Origin: Paenibacillus sp. GP183
GTDB lineage: Bacteria; Bacillota; Bacilli; Paenibacillales; NBRC-103111
Direction of reading: 5' to 3'
NCBI RefSeq assembly: GCF_900104695.1
Contig: NZ_FNSW01000002.1
Span: 186,001 to 250,000, forward strand
Length of the DNA stretch: 64,000 nucleotides
Positions 53,612 through 60,916 of this stretch are shown here, piece after piece; positions within the stretch are counted from its first letter, which is position 1; each line of letters begins with the position of its first letter. Below the pieces are notes generated by a model that worked only from the letters and a program-made list of their open reading frames with translations, did not search any database and was not told the DNA's origin. Position numbers and translations under genes: made by a program.

Positions 53612-53800
53612 TCAAAATAATTCGTACCCAAACCGCTTTCGATCATCTCTCGATTTTATCAAAGCATCGGTCTGATTGATTTCACTTTGCACTTTATCGT
53701 TCGGCAGCTTGGTTAGATTGTCATGGTCCCAAGAATGATTTCCTATCCTGTGTCCCTCCTGCTCGATCCGCTGTATAATTTGAGCAAGCACCATTTGCGA
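53612..53800 (-). pseudogene. Polysaccharide deacetylase (NodB domain), internal fragment
   Basis: The minus strand reads LAQIIQRIEQEGHRIGNHSW then DHDNLTKLPNDKVQSEINQT, the NodB metal-site helix and motif GNHSWDH. Both the N-terminal catalytic Asp region and the C-terminal motifs are missing. It is flanked by unrelated sequence. Confidence 0.75.
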
Positions 53801-53831
53801 AAAAAAAATCACCCCGTAGGTGATGATCACT

Positions 53832-54455
53832 TTAACTCCTGGTTTGCTGTTTTTTTGTCTTCCGGTCTATAAGCCGGATCAGGACCCAAAACGCGATTAT
53901 ACTCAGTACGGCGGCAATAGCCGATCCCCCGGCATGAATTAGCGCGACGACGGCAAATGCGGTGGTCAATAAAAAATGCACTTTCCGCATGTATTTATTG
54001 GGCACACGCCGGATTAAGAAACCATATCCACCTAAAGACAACAGCAATGCGAAAGCAGCGATTCCGGTGTACGTTTCTCTTTTCACCGCCGCTTGAACCA
54101 GGAAATAAAACCCGTGTATGGTAATCAGAAAAATGGCCGCATAGCCTGCGAACTGATGAAGTTTATCAAACCATTTTACGAGGAATTGAATGACCGAAGA
54201 CGAAGATCTCCTCTTCTTCTTCAATTGCAGCCAAGCATAACTGACAGCCCCGCAAAAAATCGCGATCGTCCCGATTGTCCGGAAAACCCCTTCTCTGCCT
54301 TTTTGCCCTCCTAGTTCCATAGTTTGAGGCGGGGAACCTATATTCATCGAATTCGGCCCTTGGTGGGCCACTCCAAAGAACGAATATAAAATTAAGATTA
54401 TACTTGCCGCTGTCACTAGAATGGCGGGAAAAAATATAGATTTCAAATTTTTCAT
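53832..54455 (-). CDS. Membrane protein with haem-type His pairs (ferric-reductase/cytochrome b-like)
   Basis: 207 aa from ATG 54455 behind GAAGGAATCG. Six or so membrane helices. His residues are placed as in haem-binding four-helix domains (KLHQFAGYAAIFLITIHGFY and KVHFLLTTAFAVVALIHAGG). A basic tail (RLIDRKTKKQQTRS) ends it. Probably an electron-transfer membrane subunit; no flavin domain is attached. Confidence 0.7.
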   Translation of the reverse strand: MKNLKSIFFPAILVTAASIILILYSFFGVAHQGPNSMNIGSPPQTMELGGQKGREGVFRTIGTIAIFCGAVSYAWLQLKKKRRSSSSVIQFLVKWFDKLHQFAGYAAIFLITIHGFYFLVQAAVKRETYTGIAAFALLLSLGGYGFLIRRVPNKYMRKVHFLLTTAFAVVALIHAGGSAIAAVLSIIAFWVLIRLIDRKTKKQQTRS

Positions 54456-54513
54456 GACGATTCCTTCTTTTTTGTTATGGTGCAAAAATTAGAAAGTATA
54501 GTAACTACCCACA

Positions 54514-55665
54514 TTAAAAAATCCCCAACCATTTTTTTCTTTTCTTTGATGAATCCAGGTTAGCTATATATGAACGAATCTCAAACGATAAGTCTGGATT
54601 TTCATCATGCAGTTTAATCAATTTTAGTCTGGCCTCTTCACTTTCCTTTTTGGAAGATGAATCACTAATGGCCAGATTAAATAAATCGAGACATTCACTT
54701 TTAAGCTCACGGATACGGAGCTCTTTTTGATCTTGTTTATACTGGCTAAGTTTTAAAGTAGCCGAACTTTCATACATTCGGATCGTAAAGGCTTGATTAG
54801 GGTATTCAATTTCTAGTTCTTTTAATTTCTCAATCAATTCTTCTTTTTGATTTATATCTGTTGCAGGATTAGTAAAATTATCATAGATGCTTTTTATTTT
54901 CTCTTTACACTCTATCTCACTAGTTAAGGAATATTGTTGTAAAATTTCCAATTCAGCTTTAAGGTCAGTGGCAGATACTTTAGAATCAATCCGCTGTTTC
55001 AATTCTTCAAGTTCTTTGTTAGCCTCGGTTAATCTTTCTTCCAGCTCTTCCATCTTTTTATCAGGCAAACTTAATTGTTGCCTATCTTCTAAACTCTTTT
55101 CAATTAAAGTCTCTAGTCTTAAATCTAGCCCCCCCTCTTCGTTTACCTTAAGGGCACCAGAATTTGCTAGTGCCGTCATAAAGTTCTTTATCATGGCCAT
55201 ATTCTTTAGATCATCTTGGTTAAATACGGATGGTAATGTCTCTTCTGTATCTCGCCTGATAGGGCCTATTACGGATATTGAGGGTCTAACACCTGCAAGC
55301 TCCGCTATCATAGCGGGCTTCATACCATTTTTTCTCAGTAAAAGTAGCATTTTAAGCCGGAACACGGCTTTGTAATCAAGTACGGCTAGTCTCCCTACAG
55401 ACCTACTTTCTATATATAGATTATATTCCTTTAGCCAGTGCCTCATAGTCCCACCGGTTGATAAATATTGTGGATCATCCGGTGAAGAACAATACCAATT
55501 CTCAAATTCTGTAGTCGTATATTCTCTTCTTTCAGCAAGTTCTTCTATTATTTCGTCAAATAAATCCTGATCAAGTTTTTCACGGAGTATATGTTTATAT
55601 ACGGGATCTTGGCTAAATTCAGTTGCCAACGTAACACCCATAATTCTATCTTCCAATTCGTCCAT
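54514..55665 (-). CDS. MerR-headed coiled-coil protein, TubY-like candidate
   Basis: 383 aa from ATG 55665 behind GAGGTGAAAAAA. The first part has helix-turn-helix features of the MerR/RacA type (TMRHWLKEYNLYIESRSVGR, then LRKNGMKPAMIAELAGV). A long coiled coil follows from about residue 205 (KKMEELEERLTEANKELEEL), and the end is basic (SSKKRKKWLGIF). Phage and plasmid tubulin-type partition systems can include a TubY protein of this layout that modulates TubZ. Its place beside the TubZ-like gene supports this, but it is inference. RacA-like DNA anchoring is the alternative. Confidence 0.68.
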   Translation of the reverse strand: MDELEDRIMGVTLATEFSQDPVYKHILREKLDQDLFDEIIEELAERREYTTTEFENWYCSSPDDPQYLSTGGTMRHWLKEYNLYIESRSVGRLAVLDYKAVFRLKMLLLLRKNGMKPAMIAELAGVRPSISVIGPIRRDTEETLPSVFNQDDLKNMAMIKNFMTALANSGALKVNEEGGLDLRLETLIEKSLEDRQQLSLPDKKMEELEERLTEANKELEELKQRIDSKVSATDLKAELEILQQYSLTSEIECKEKIKSIYDNFTNPATDINQKEELIEKLKELEIEYPNQAFTIRMYESSATLKLSQYKQDQKELRIRELKSECLDLFNLAISDSSSKKESEEARLKLIKLHDENPDLSFEIRSYIANLDSSKKRKKWLGIF

Positions 55666-55737
55666 TTTTTTCACCTCAAGAAGTATAATACCACAAAAAT
55701 CTACGTTTTAAAGCATATTTTATCAATTTGATTTCAA

Positions 55738-55921
55738 TTGAGTTTCATCGAATTTAATAAAAATATTAAAATCCACATATGAAAAGTCTTTATTGAGCTT
55801 GATAAATGCAGATTTATATTAAAAATATAAAAAAATATAAAAAATTATTAAAATTAATTAAAAATTATGAAATTCGATGAATATTAATTTGAAATAGGCT
55901 TTATTGAGTTTCATCGAGTTT
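55738..55921. repeat. TTTCATCGA repeats between the TubY-like and TubZ-like genes
   Basis: Direct copies TTGAGTTTCATCGAATTT (55738-55755) and TTGAGTTTCATCGAGTTT (55904-55921) plus an inverted copy ATGAAATTCGATGAA (55867-55881) in a very AT-rich 180-bp tract. A further copy, TTTTCATCGAGTTTTA, lies at 58784-58799. They are candidate binding sites for the MerR-headed protein or part of the centromere. Confidence 0.7.
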
Positions 55922-56100
55922 TTTGGTTTGAAAAACACATATAACATTGCTGACAAGGGGGTTGAGGACAACTCATCAAGTGGTAAAAAGTATCATCTAT
56001 AGGCCGTTTATACATCTTTGTGGACTGAAAATAGAACGTGAGGCTTCATCTTATGACGTTCAAACTCAGATAAATGAAATAATGAGGGGATAAATTTATT

Positions 56101-56136
56101 GGTTCTTAAAGAACCAGTACTGGTTCTTTAAGAACC
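56101..56136. repeat. Paired GGTTCTTWAAGAACC palindromes downstream of tubZ
   Basis: GGTTCTTAAAGAACC (56101-56115) and GGTTCTTTAAGAACC (56122-56136) separated by AGTACT. Same motif as upstream of the TubR-like gene. Confidence 0.88.
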
Positions 56137-56150
56137 ACTTTCTAAAAATC

Positions 56151-56206
56151 AGCATAAAAAAGCGCATCGGAAGAAATACCGATACGCTTTTTTTATGCTG
56201 ATTTTC
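56151..56206. terminator. Large bidirectional terminator
   Basis: Nested inverted repeat: outer arms AAAATCAGCATAAAAAA and TTTTTTTATGCTGATTTT, inner arms GCGCATCGG and CCGATACGC. It closes the TubRZ transcript directly after the tubZ stop. Confidence 0.85.
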
Positions 56207-57548
56207 AAATATCTTCAAGAGTTACACGTTTCTTTTCAGTCGTATTATTACCTTGATCCATTAGATCATCTAATGTAACTTTCTTTTTAGCTGCAACTGT
56301 TGTAGTGGTTTTAGCAAAGACACTGTCAAATCCCTCAAGAGCTGCGCTTACCTGTCGTGTAGCCAGCTCTTTTTCCTCCTTACGTCTTTTTTCTTCTGTA
56401 TATTTGGACATAAGTGTTTCAAGTATGGAATCAGGAAGTTTTGGTGTTACGGCTAGTCCCATTAAAAAAGATTTTGCAGTTAGTGAGTTTGTTTGTATAA
56501 CTGCTGAGTGTAGAATGCTAGGCTTCCCTAGAATTTTATTAGTAATAGGTTTGACTTGATCAACAATAGAAGGGGGGAGGCTCTTATGTTTGCTCGTAAT
56601 GAGGGCGATCCCACCAGCTAAGGTGTTACCAACATCCAAAGAGGCGAATACCTCATTATTCTTGAATAGAGAATCAATTTCATATTCCAAATTGATTTCA
56701 TTGTCATAGGTAAATTCTCTCTTGTTAATCGTTAACCAACCTGGGGTAGTAAGGATTTCTATTAACTCTGCAGAGTCCATGGATACTTGCCCCGAAAGCA
56801 AAGGAAGAACCATGATTTCAAAGAAGGTTCTGGCCAGCATAATGTTACTGTAATCGAGAGCGGAGAAAGAACGGTTATGATAAGTTAGTGGTTCTTGCTT
56901 TTCGTAATAATTTCTTATCAATTCATTATCGATGAGAATCACAGAACCAATCTTTTTTTCGCTGATAAGATCTTGCAGGTATTTCAATCCCGATAAAGCG
57001 TTTTGCCAGATGTCGGGATTAGATTCATCTCGAGCTGGCAGAGAGGCTACAACCATAACAGAGGAATTACCCTTCTCGGTTATCTTACCAGCCATCTCAC
57101 GCACTTTTGTGATCCATTCGGCAGCTGTGGGGATGGCACCGTTTCCTTGACCACCGCCTAGGGCTACAGTTAGGATAAGTAAATCAGAATCTTGAGTTTC
57201 AATAGCAATTTTTTTGAATGCATTGATATTTTTTTGAGCAATTGAGTGACCGATCGCCGCGTTTTTAGCTGTTCCTTCAAGCTTACCGCGTTCTGGGTCT
57301 GTTAATATTATTTTTCTTTCTATCCAATCATGTTCTTGCATATCTACGGTTGCTGAATTTACCATCCAGATATCCCAACCAAAGCGTGCTAATTCAGCAC
57401 CTTTGCGTCCACCACCTTGTCCAAGCGTTACAATATTTATGTTGAGGACATCTTTAAGTCGCTGTTCAACCTCAGTGCTTAAGGCAAAAGGTGCAATAGT
57501 AGAGCGTATCGCTCCTAGATCCATTTCTTTAAAATTAGTTTTAAGCAT
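56205..57548 (-). CDS. TubZ-like tubulin/FtsZ GTPase of a partition system
   Basis: A 447-aa tubulin-superfamily GTPase starting behind AAAGGAGACG. The Gly-rich loop GQGGGRKG lies near residue 43 and the tubulin signature reads GGGQGNG (131-137) where TubZ and FtsZ usually have GGGTGTG or GGGSGTG. The polymer-forming middle is conserved in layout. The basic C-terminal tail carries two similar nonamers (KKKVTLDDL and KKRVTLEDI), the probable contact with the TubR-DNA complex. It overlaps the TubR-like gene by 8 bp. In the family, treadmilling TubZ filaments pull plasmids apart. Confidence 0.85.
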   Translation of the reverse strand: MLKTNFKEMDLGAIRSTIAPFALSTEVEQRLKDVLNINIVTLGQGGGRKGAELARFGWDIWMVNSATVDMQEHDWIERKIILTDPERGKLEGTAKNAAIGHSIAQKNINAFKKIAIETQDSDLLILTVALGGGQGNGAIPTAAEWITKVREMAGKITEKGNSSVMVVASLPARDESNPDIWQNALSGLKYLQDLISEKKIGSVILIDNELIRNYYEKQEPLTYHNRSFSALDYSNIMLARTFFEIMVLPLLSGQVSMDSAELIEILTTPGWLTINKREFTYDNEINLEYEIDSLFKNNEVFASLDVGNTLAGGIALITSKHKSLPPSIVDQVKPITNKILGKPSILHSAVIQTNSLTAKSFLMGLAVTPKLPDSILETLMSKYTEEKRRKEEKELATRQVSAALEGFDSVFAKTTTTVAAKKKVTLDDLMDQGNNTTEKKRVTLEDI

Positions 57549-57945
57549 TTTGTTCGTCTCCTTTGTCAGTGGAATCCCGTAATTTGTATGTATGCATAAA
57601 TGATTCGTATTCTTCAGTGGTTAACTTAACAAAATTATCCTTATCCAATTGGAGATCATTGATTAGATACAGCGCTAGCTGCGTCCCGCGTATCGTAGGA
57701 AAGTAAGGTGTACTGGAACCTTTTTCATTCCTAGTGATGAATTTAGTTGCTTCTAAAATTAAAAATGCATTATCATACCGGCGTCGTTTTATCCCCCAAT
57801 CAGGGAGATATGATTTTTTATATCCTCCTCTTTCCCGGAACCTCCAAACTTGTTGGAAAATATGTAAGACGTCTTCATCTTCGAGATTAGTAGCTAGTAA
57901 TTCCAATGTGGAAGGTTCATATTCAAAGTTGTCAAATGGATTCAT
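57541..57945 (-). CDS. TubR-like winged-helix centromere-binding protein
   Basis: A 134-aa protein starting behind AAAGGAAGAGG. Predicted winged helix (LLATNLEDEDVLHIFQQVWR, then the basic IKRRRYDNAFLILEATKF). I identify it mainly by position: first gene of the operon, overlapping the TubZ-like gene, with palindromes just upstream. TubR proteins are ArsR-fold dimers of 100-135 aa, and this fits. It should bind the upstream palindromes, repress its operon and link DNA to TubZ. Confidence 0.7.
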   Translation of the reverse strand: MNPFDNFEYEPSTLELLATNLEDEDVLHIFQQVWRFRERGGYKKSYLPDWGIKRRRYDNAFLILEATKFITRNEKGSSTPYFPTIRGTQLALYLINDLQLDKDNFVKLTTEEYESFMHTYKLRDSTDKGDEQNA

Positions 57946-57986
57946 AGCCTCTTCCTTTCAGTAGGATAAAAAGATAGGATTTTAAT

Positions 57987-58138
57987 GGTTCTATAAGAAC
58001 CATTATTATCTAATTTCAGCTGCTTGTCCAGTATTTTGATATGGATTTTACTCTAAATGAAGCAAAATCCATACTAAAAAGGTTCTTTAAGGACTAAAAA
58101 CTGATTATTTAGCATTTAATTGTGGTTCTTAAAGAACC
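57987..58138. repeat. Candidate centromere (tubC): GGTTCTNNAAGAACC sites upstream of tubR
   Basis: Perfect palindromes GGTTCTATAAGAACC (57987-58001) and GGTTCTTAAAGAACC (58124-58138) with a half site GGTTCTTTAAGGACT (58081-58095). A separate dyad, TATGGATTTT with AAAATCCATA, spans 58040-58073. The tubR promoter must lie here, so binding would couple segregation and autoregulation. Confidence 0.75.
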
Positions 58139-58213
58139 TTATTAATTAATGTTTATCACTCTATTAAATAGTCAATACTAATAAAAATAAGATGACTTTG
58201 GAGGCTGCTAGTT

Positions 58214-58348
58214 ATGAAAAAATGTCGGGATTGCGGGTGCGTTTGTCGATGCGATCAAGAAACCTTTATTGAGCGTTGGGGATTGTGCGGCAAATGTTTC
58301 AAGGTTCATAAAAAATTGGGACCGTTAAAAAGAGTTCAGTATCAATAA
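58214..58348 (+). CDS. 44-aa Cys-rich zinc-finger protein
   Basis: ATG 58214 sits 9 bp after TTTGGAGG. The product has eight Cys-type ligands in a row: KKCRDCGCVCRCDQ, then LCGKCFKVHKKLG. Two CxxC knuckles imply a treble-clef or zinc-ribbon fold, as in small plasmid and phage regulators. It is oriented away from tubR, converging on and overlapping the next minus-strand gene by 7 bp. Confidence 0.72.
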   Translation: MKKCRDCGCVCRCDQETFIERWGLCGKCFKVHKKLGPLKRVQYQ

Positions 58349-58617
58349 TCTAAAGTGCCGTCCTCCTTACGAAAAGGGATCACCCTAAATTCGTCTAAAG
58401 CTTGGTACTTTTTTTGAAAGTAACTGATCCATTCCGGATGATTTACCACTATTTTGATGATCTCTCCAGCTAATGCGGTTTTTGATATGTCGCAAGCTAT
58501 TGATAGTCGTTTTAATTTACGGTGACTATCCGGATCTAGAGCTGGATTCACATTGGTTTTCTTATCATTCCTGGTCTTACGCTGCTGCATGTCTACTCCC
58601 GCTCTATTCTTTGCCAT
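58342..58617 (-). CDS. Small plasmid-type protein, possibly ribbon-helix-helix
   Basis: 91 aa from ATG 58617 behind GGAGGCGATATT. A basic N-terminus (MQQRKTRNDKKTNVNPALDP) leads into LKRLSIACDISKTALAGEII, which reads like the helices of a ribbon-helix-helix repressor (beta strand then helix-turn-helix). Such proteins control copy number or transfer. Assignment is tentative. Confidence 0.6.
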   Translation of the reverse strand: MAKNRAGVDMQQRKTRNDKKTNVNPALDPDSHRKLKRLSIACDISKTALAGEIIKIVVNHPEWISYFQKKYQALDEFRVIPFRKEDGTLDY

Positions 58618-59248
58618 TAATATCGCCTCCATATTCGAATTACCTGACTAAATGTTTTAAACTTTTAAATCTTTAATCATTTAATATGCGAGTTGAGGAG
58701 GGGTTTAGAACAGGGGATTGGTTTAAAAAGGCCGAGCTATTGAGCATGAATGACCTCTCAAAATAATGAATTAATTTTGTTGATTTTCATCGAGTTTTAT
58801 AAATTTGATAGAGCTCATTACTGTATGGTTCGATATTTAGATGCATGTTACGATTTCAGGATTCGTAATAATGAACCGTAACCATATTTGCGAATGATTT
58901 ATATAGACAATTCGTAACGGCTTAATATGATAAATATCTGTAATCATGCAGGTAAGGATCACTTTCTACTACTTGCCGAAATAGACAATCTATCCACGCC
59001 TTTTTTTTCACGAATTTGCTTCGAAAGAAGTCCGACTAACTAGTGTGCATGACCCCTAAAAGTGGGTTCAATATATGCGCATTATCCACTCCCGATATAT
59101 CATCTGGTAGGATCCTAAAATTCGTGTGCTATTTTCCCAATCGTTGGTGTATAATTTGGTCATATTCATACTGTGGAGCGGAAGACGCGATGTATGCCTT
59201 AATGGCAGGTCGCGTCTTTTTTTCGTTCATGGAGGAGGAAAATGTTTA
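58618..59248. promoter_or_regulatory. Long leader of the replication-relaxation and coupling-protein operon
   Basis: Gene-free. It holds the fourth TTTCATCGA copy (58784-58799), a -10-like TATAAT at 59150-59155, and a hairpin terminator right before the ribosome site. No gene or known riboswitch recognised. Confidence 0.55.
59182..59224 (+). terminator. Leader hairpin terminator/attenuator 1
   Basis: AGACGCGA/TCGCGTCT outer stem with an inner TGCC/GGCA stem, then seven T. It ends only about 25 bp before the GTG start at 59249, so the downstream genes need readthrough or antitermination. A matching element occurs at 63916. Confidence 0.75.
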
Positions 59249-60916
59249 GTGGCCGATTCTAAAATATTTACGAAAGATGATTTTAGTATGGAAGAGTATG
59301 ATCCAAGCAATACGTTTCCAAGCTCCGACCATCTGGGAGGAAACGCGATGAATAATTATCATGAACATTTGGAGGATGAAATTAATGAAGAAGATCTGAT
59401 TGATGAAAGTAATAGGATCAATAAGTTACCCGCTTCTGGTTCAAAGAAGCGTTGGGAGAAAGGTCAAACCAGCCGATTAAAGAGTAGCATTGGTGAGTTG
59501 CGGCTTATAAATATCACAATTAATAATCCGAATAAAATGATGATATTGCGCTGTCTGTATATGTCTCGATCACTCGACATTTTTCAGATTGCACGTGTAG
59601 CTGTTCCAGACATGAATATGAAGGCTCTCGGTAATATGATGTCATCACTCACGGGACAAAGATTAGTGAAACGTACATTATCTAAGGCACAGTGGAAAAC
59701 CAAAGGTGATGAACAGAAATATCATTACAGCTTAGATTTAGAAGGCTTATATATCATCGCCTGCTATTACTTAGATGCTGAATGGTTTTATGATAATCGA
59801 GACATACCTAAGCAGCATTACTTCTTAGCAAACTTAAATATAGCTGACACACAACTTGTCCATCATTTTGAGATTCAAGATTTATTAACCAGGTTAATTC
59901 ATAATCTGGCCATAAAGGGGATTAACTTTCCACATTGTGAATGGAGACGTTATCCCTTACAGGATCCACGGATTATATCTGAAAAATTTTCTGCCTATAA
60001 ACCAGATTGGATTCTTTTCGAACCCAACAACTTTTATTCTGAAATGTTTCAAAAACAAAACACAGGAATGTGTCCCTTGCACACTCCGATCTTGTCCAGA
60101 GACGAAGATCAAAAGAAAACACTGAAGGATCACTATAAGATCATGCTTTCTCTGGAGTGCGATATGAAGACGGAGGACTCAAGAAAGCTTGAATACAAAT
60201 TCGAGAGGTTCAAATATTCTCTTAGTTATCAACCAAATAACCTGGCCTTTTTTTCGGTTTTCGATAGACTGCTGCGTGATGAGCTCAAACCGCTAATAGA
60301 TAAACGAAGCAAGAATCGTCTCCGAAATAACCGAATGAGCATGATTAAAGTAATGGGCGAGAACATGATTGCCGAACAAACGACTATCTTGCATGGGGAT
60401 GAATATACCTGCCGAATTGCCTGTGAATTTTTCATTGAGCATGAAGGTAATATGAGGATGGGGTTTCCAACAAGTGAGGAGTTCGCCTCCTATGTAAACG
60501 CCGGCTCATATACGACAGATCACAGCTTGTCCTATTATTCACCCATTCAGCTAAAAGAAAAAAGAATCGGGCGCCCGCTTCCAGTTATCCCAGATGCAGC
60601 AGTAAGAGTGGAGCAATGGGGAAAGACAAAAGAAATGCATTTGATATTTTTTGCAAGACTTGGATGGGTAAATCCGATTGCGAAGGCAATTGAAATGCAA
60701 AAATGGATTAATGAAGGCGATGAAGGCAATGAAGTGAAAGTGGTATTGCTCTACCCAAACGCCTATGACATCGATAATGAAATTCATATGGAGGAGTTCC
60801 CGTTTTATTACGTCAATTGGGAGGAAGTAATGGATTTAGGGATATGGGGTCATTATAAGGTGCCGGAAAAGGTAAAGACCTCTAAAAATATGAGTTGGAA
60901 GGATGTGAAGCCATGA
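59249..60916 (+). CDS. Replication-relaxation-family-like protein
   Basis: 555 aa. I choose GTG 59249, 10 bp after GGAGGAGG; the open frame starts earlier, inside the hairpin leader. After an acidic N-terminus a winged-helix domain follows (MMILRCLYMSRSLDIFQIAR, then LTGQRLVKRTLSK and the YHYSLDLEGLYIIACYYLDA segment), typical of the replication-relaxation family of Firmicute conjugative plasmids. These are thought to assist relaxation or initiation for transfer or replication. The last codons overlap the coupling-protein start in ATGA. Confidence 0.7.
   Translation: MADSKIFTKDDFSMEEYDPSNTFPSSDHLGGNAMNNYHEHLEDEINEEDLIDESNRINKLPASGSKKRWEKGQTSRLKSSIGELRLINITINNPNKMMILRCLYMSRSLDIFQIARVAVPDMNMKALGNMMSSLTGQRLVKRTLSKAQWKTKGDEQKYHYSLDLEGLYIIACYYLDAEWFYDNRDIPKQHYFLANLNIADTQLVHHFEIQDLLTRLIHNLAIKGINFPHCEWRRYPLQDPRIISEKFSAYKPDWILFEPNNFYSEMFQKQNTGMCPLHTPILSRDEDQKKTLKDHYKIMLSLECDMKTEDSRKLEYKFERFKYSLSYQPNNLAFFSVFDRLLRDELKPLIDKRSKNRLRNNRMSMIKVMGENMIAEQTTILHGDEYTCRIACEFFIEHEGNMRMGFPTSEEFASYVNAGSYTTDHSLSYYSPIQLKEKRIGRPLPVIPDAAVRVEQWGKTKEMHLIFFARLGWVNPIAKAIEMQKWINEGDEGNEVKVVLLYPNAYDIDNEIHMEEFPFYYVNWEEVMDLGIWGHYKVPEKVKTSKNMSWKDVKP

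Noticed and set aside
59243-59263. ATG 59243 as start of the replication-relaxation gene
   Set aside because: It is in another frame and meets a stop after six codons; GTG 59249 in the long frame is better spaced from GGAGGAGG.
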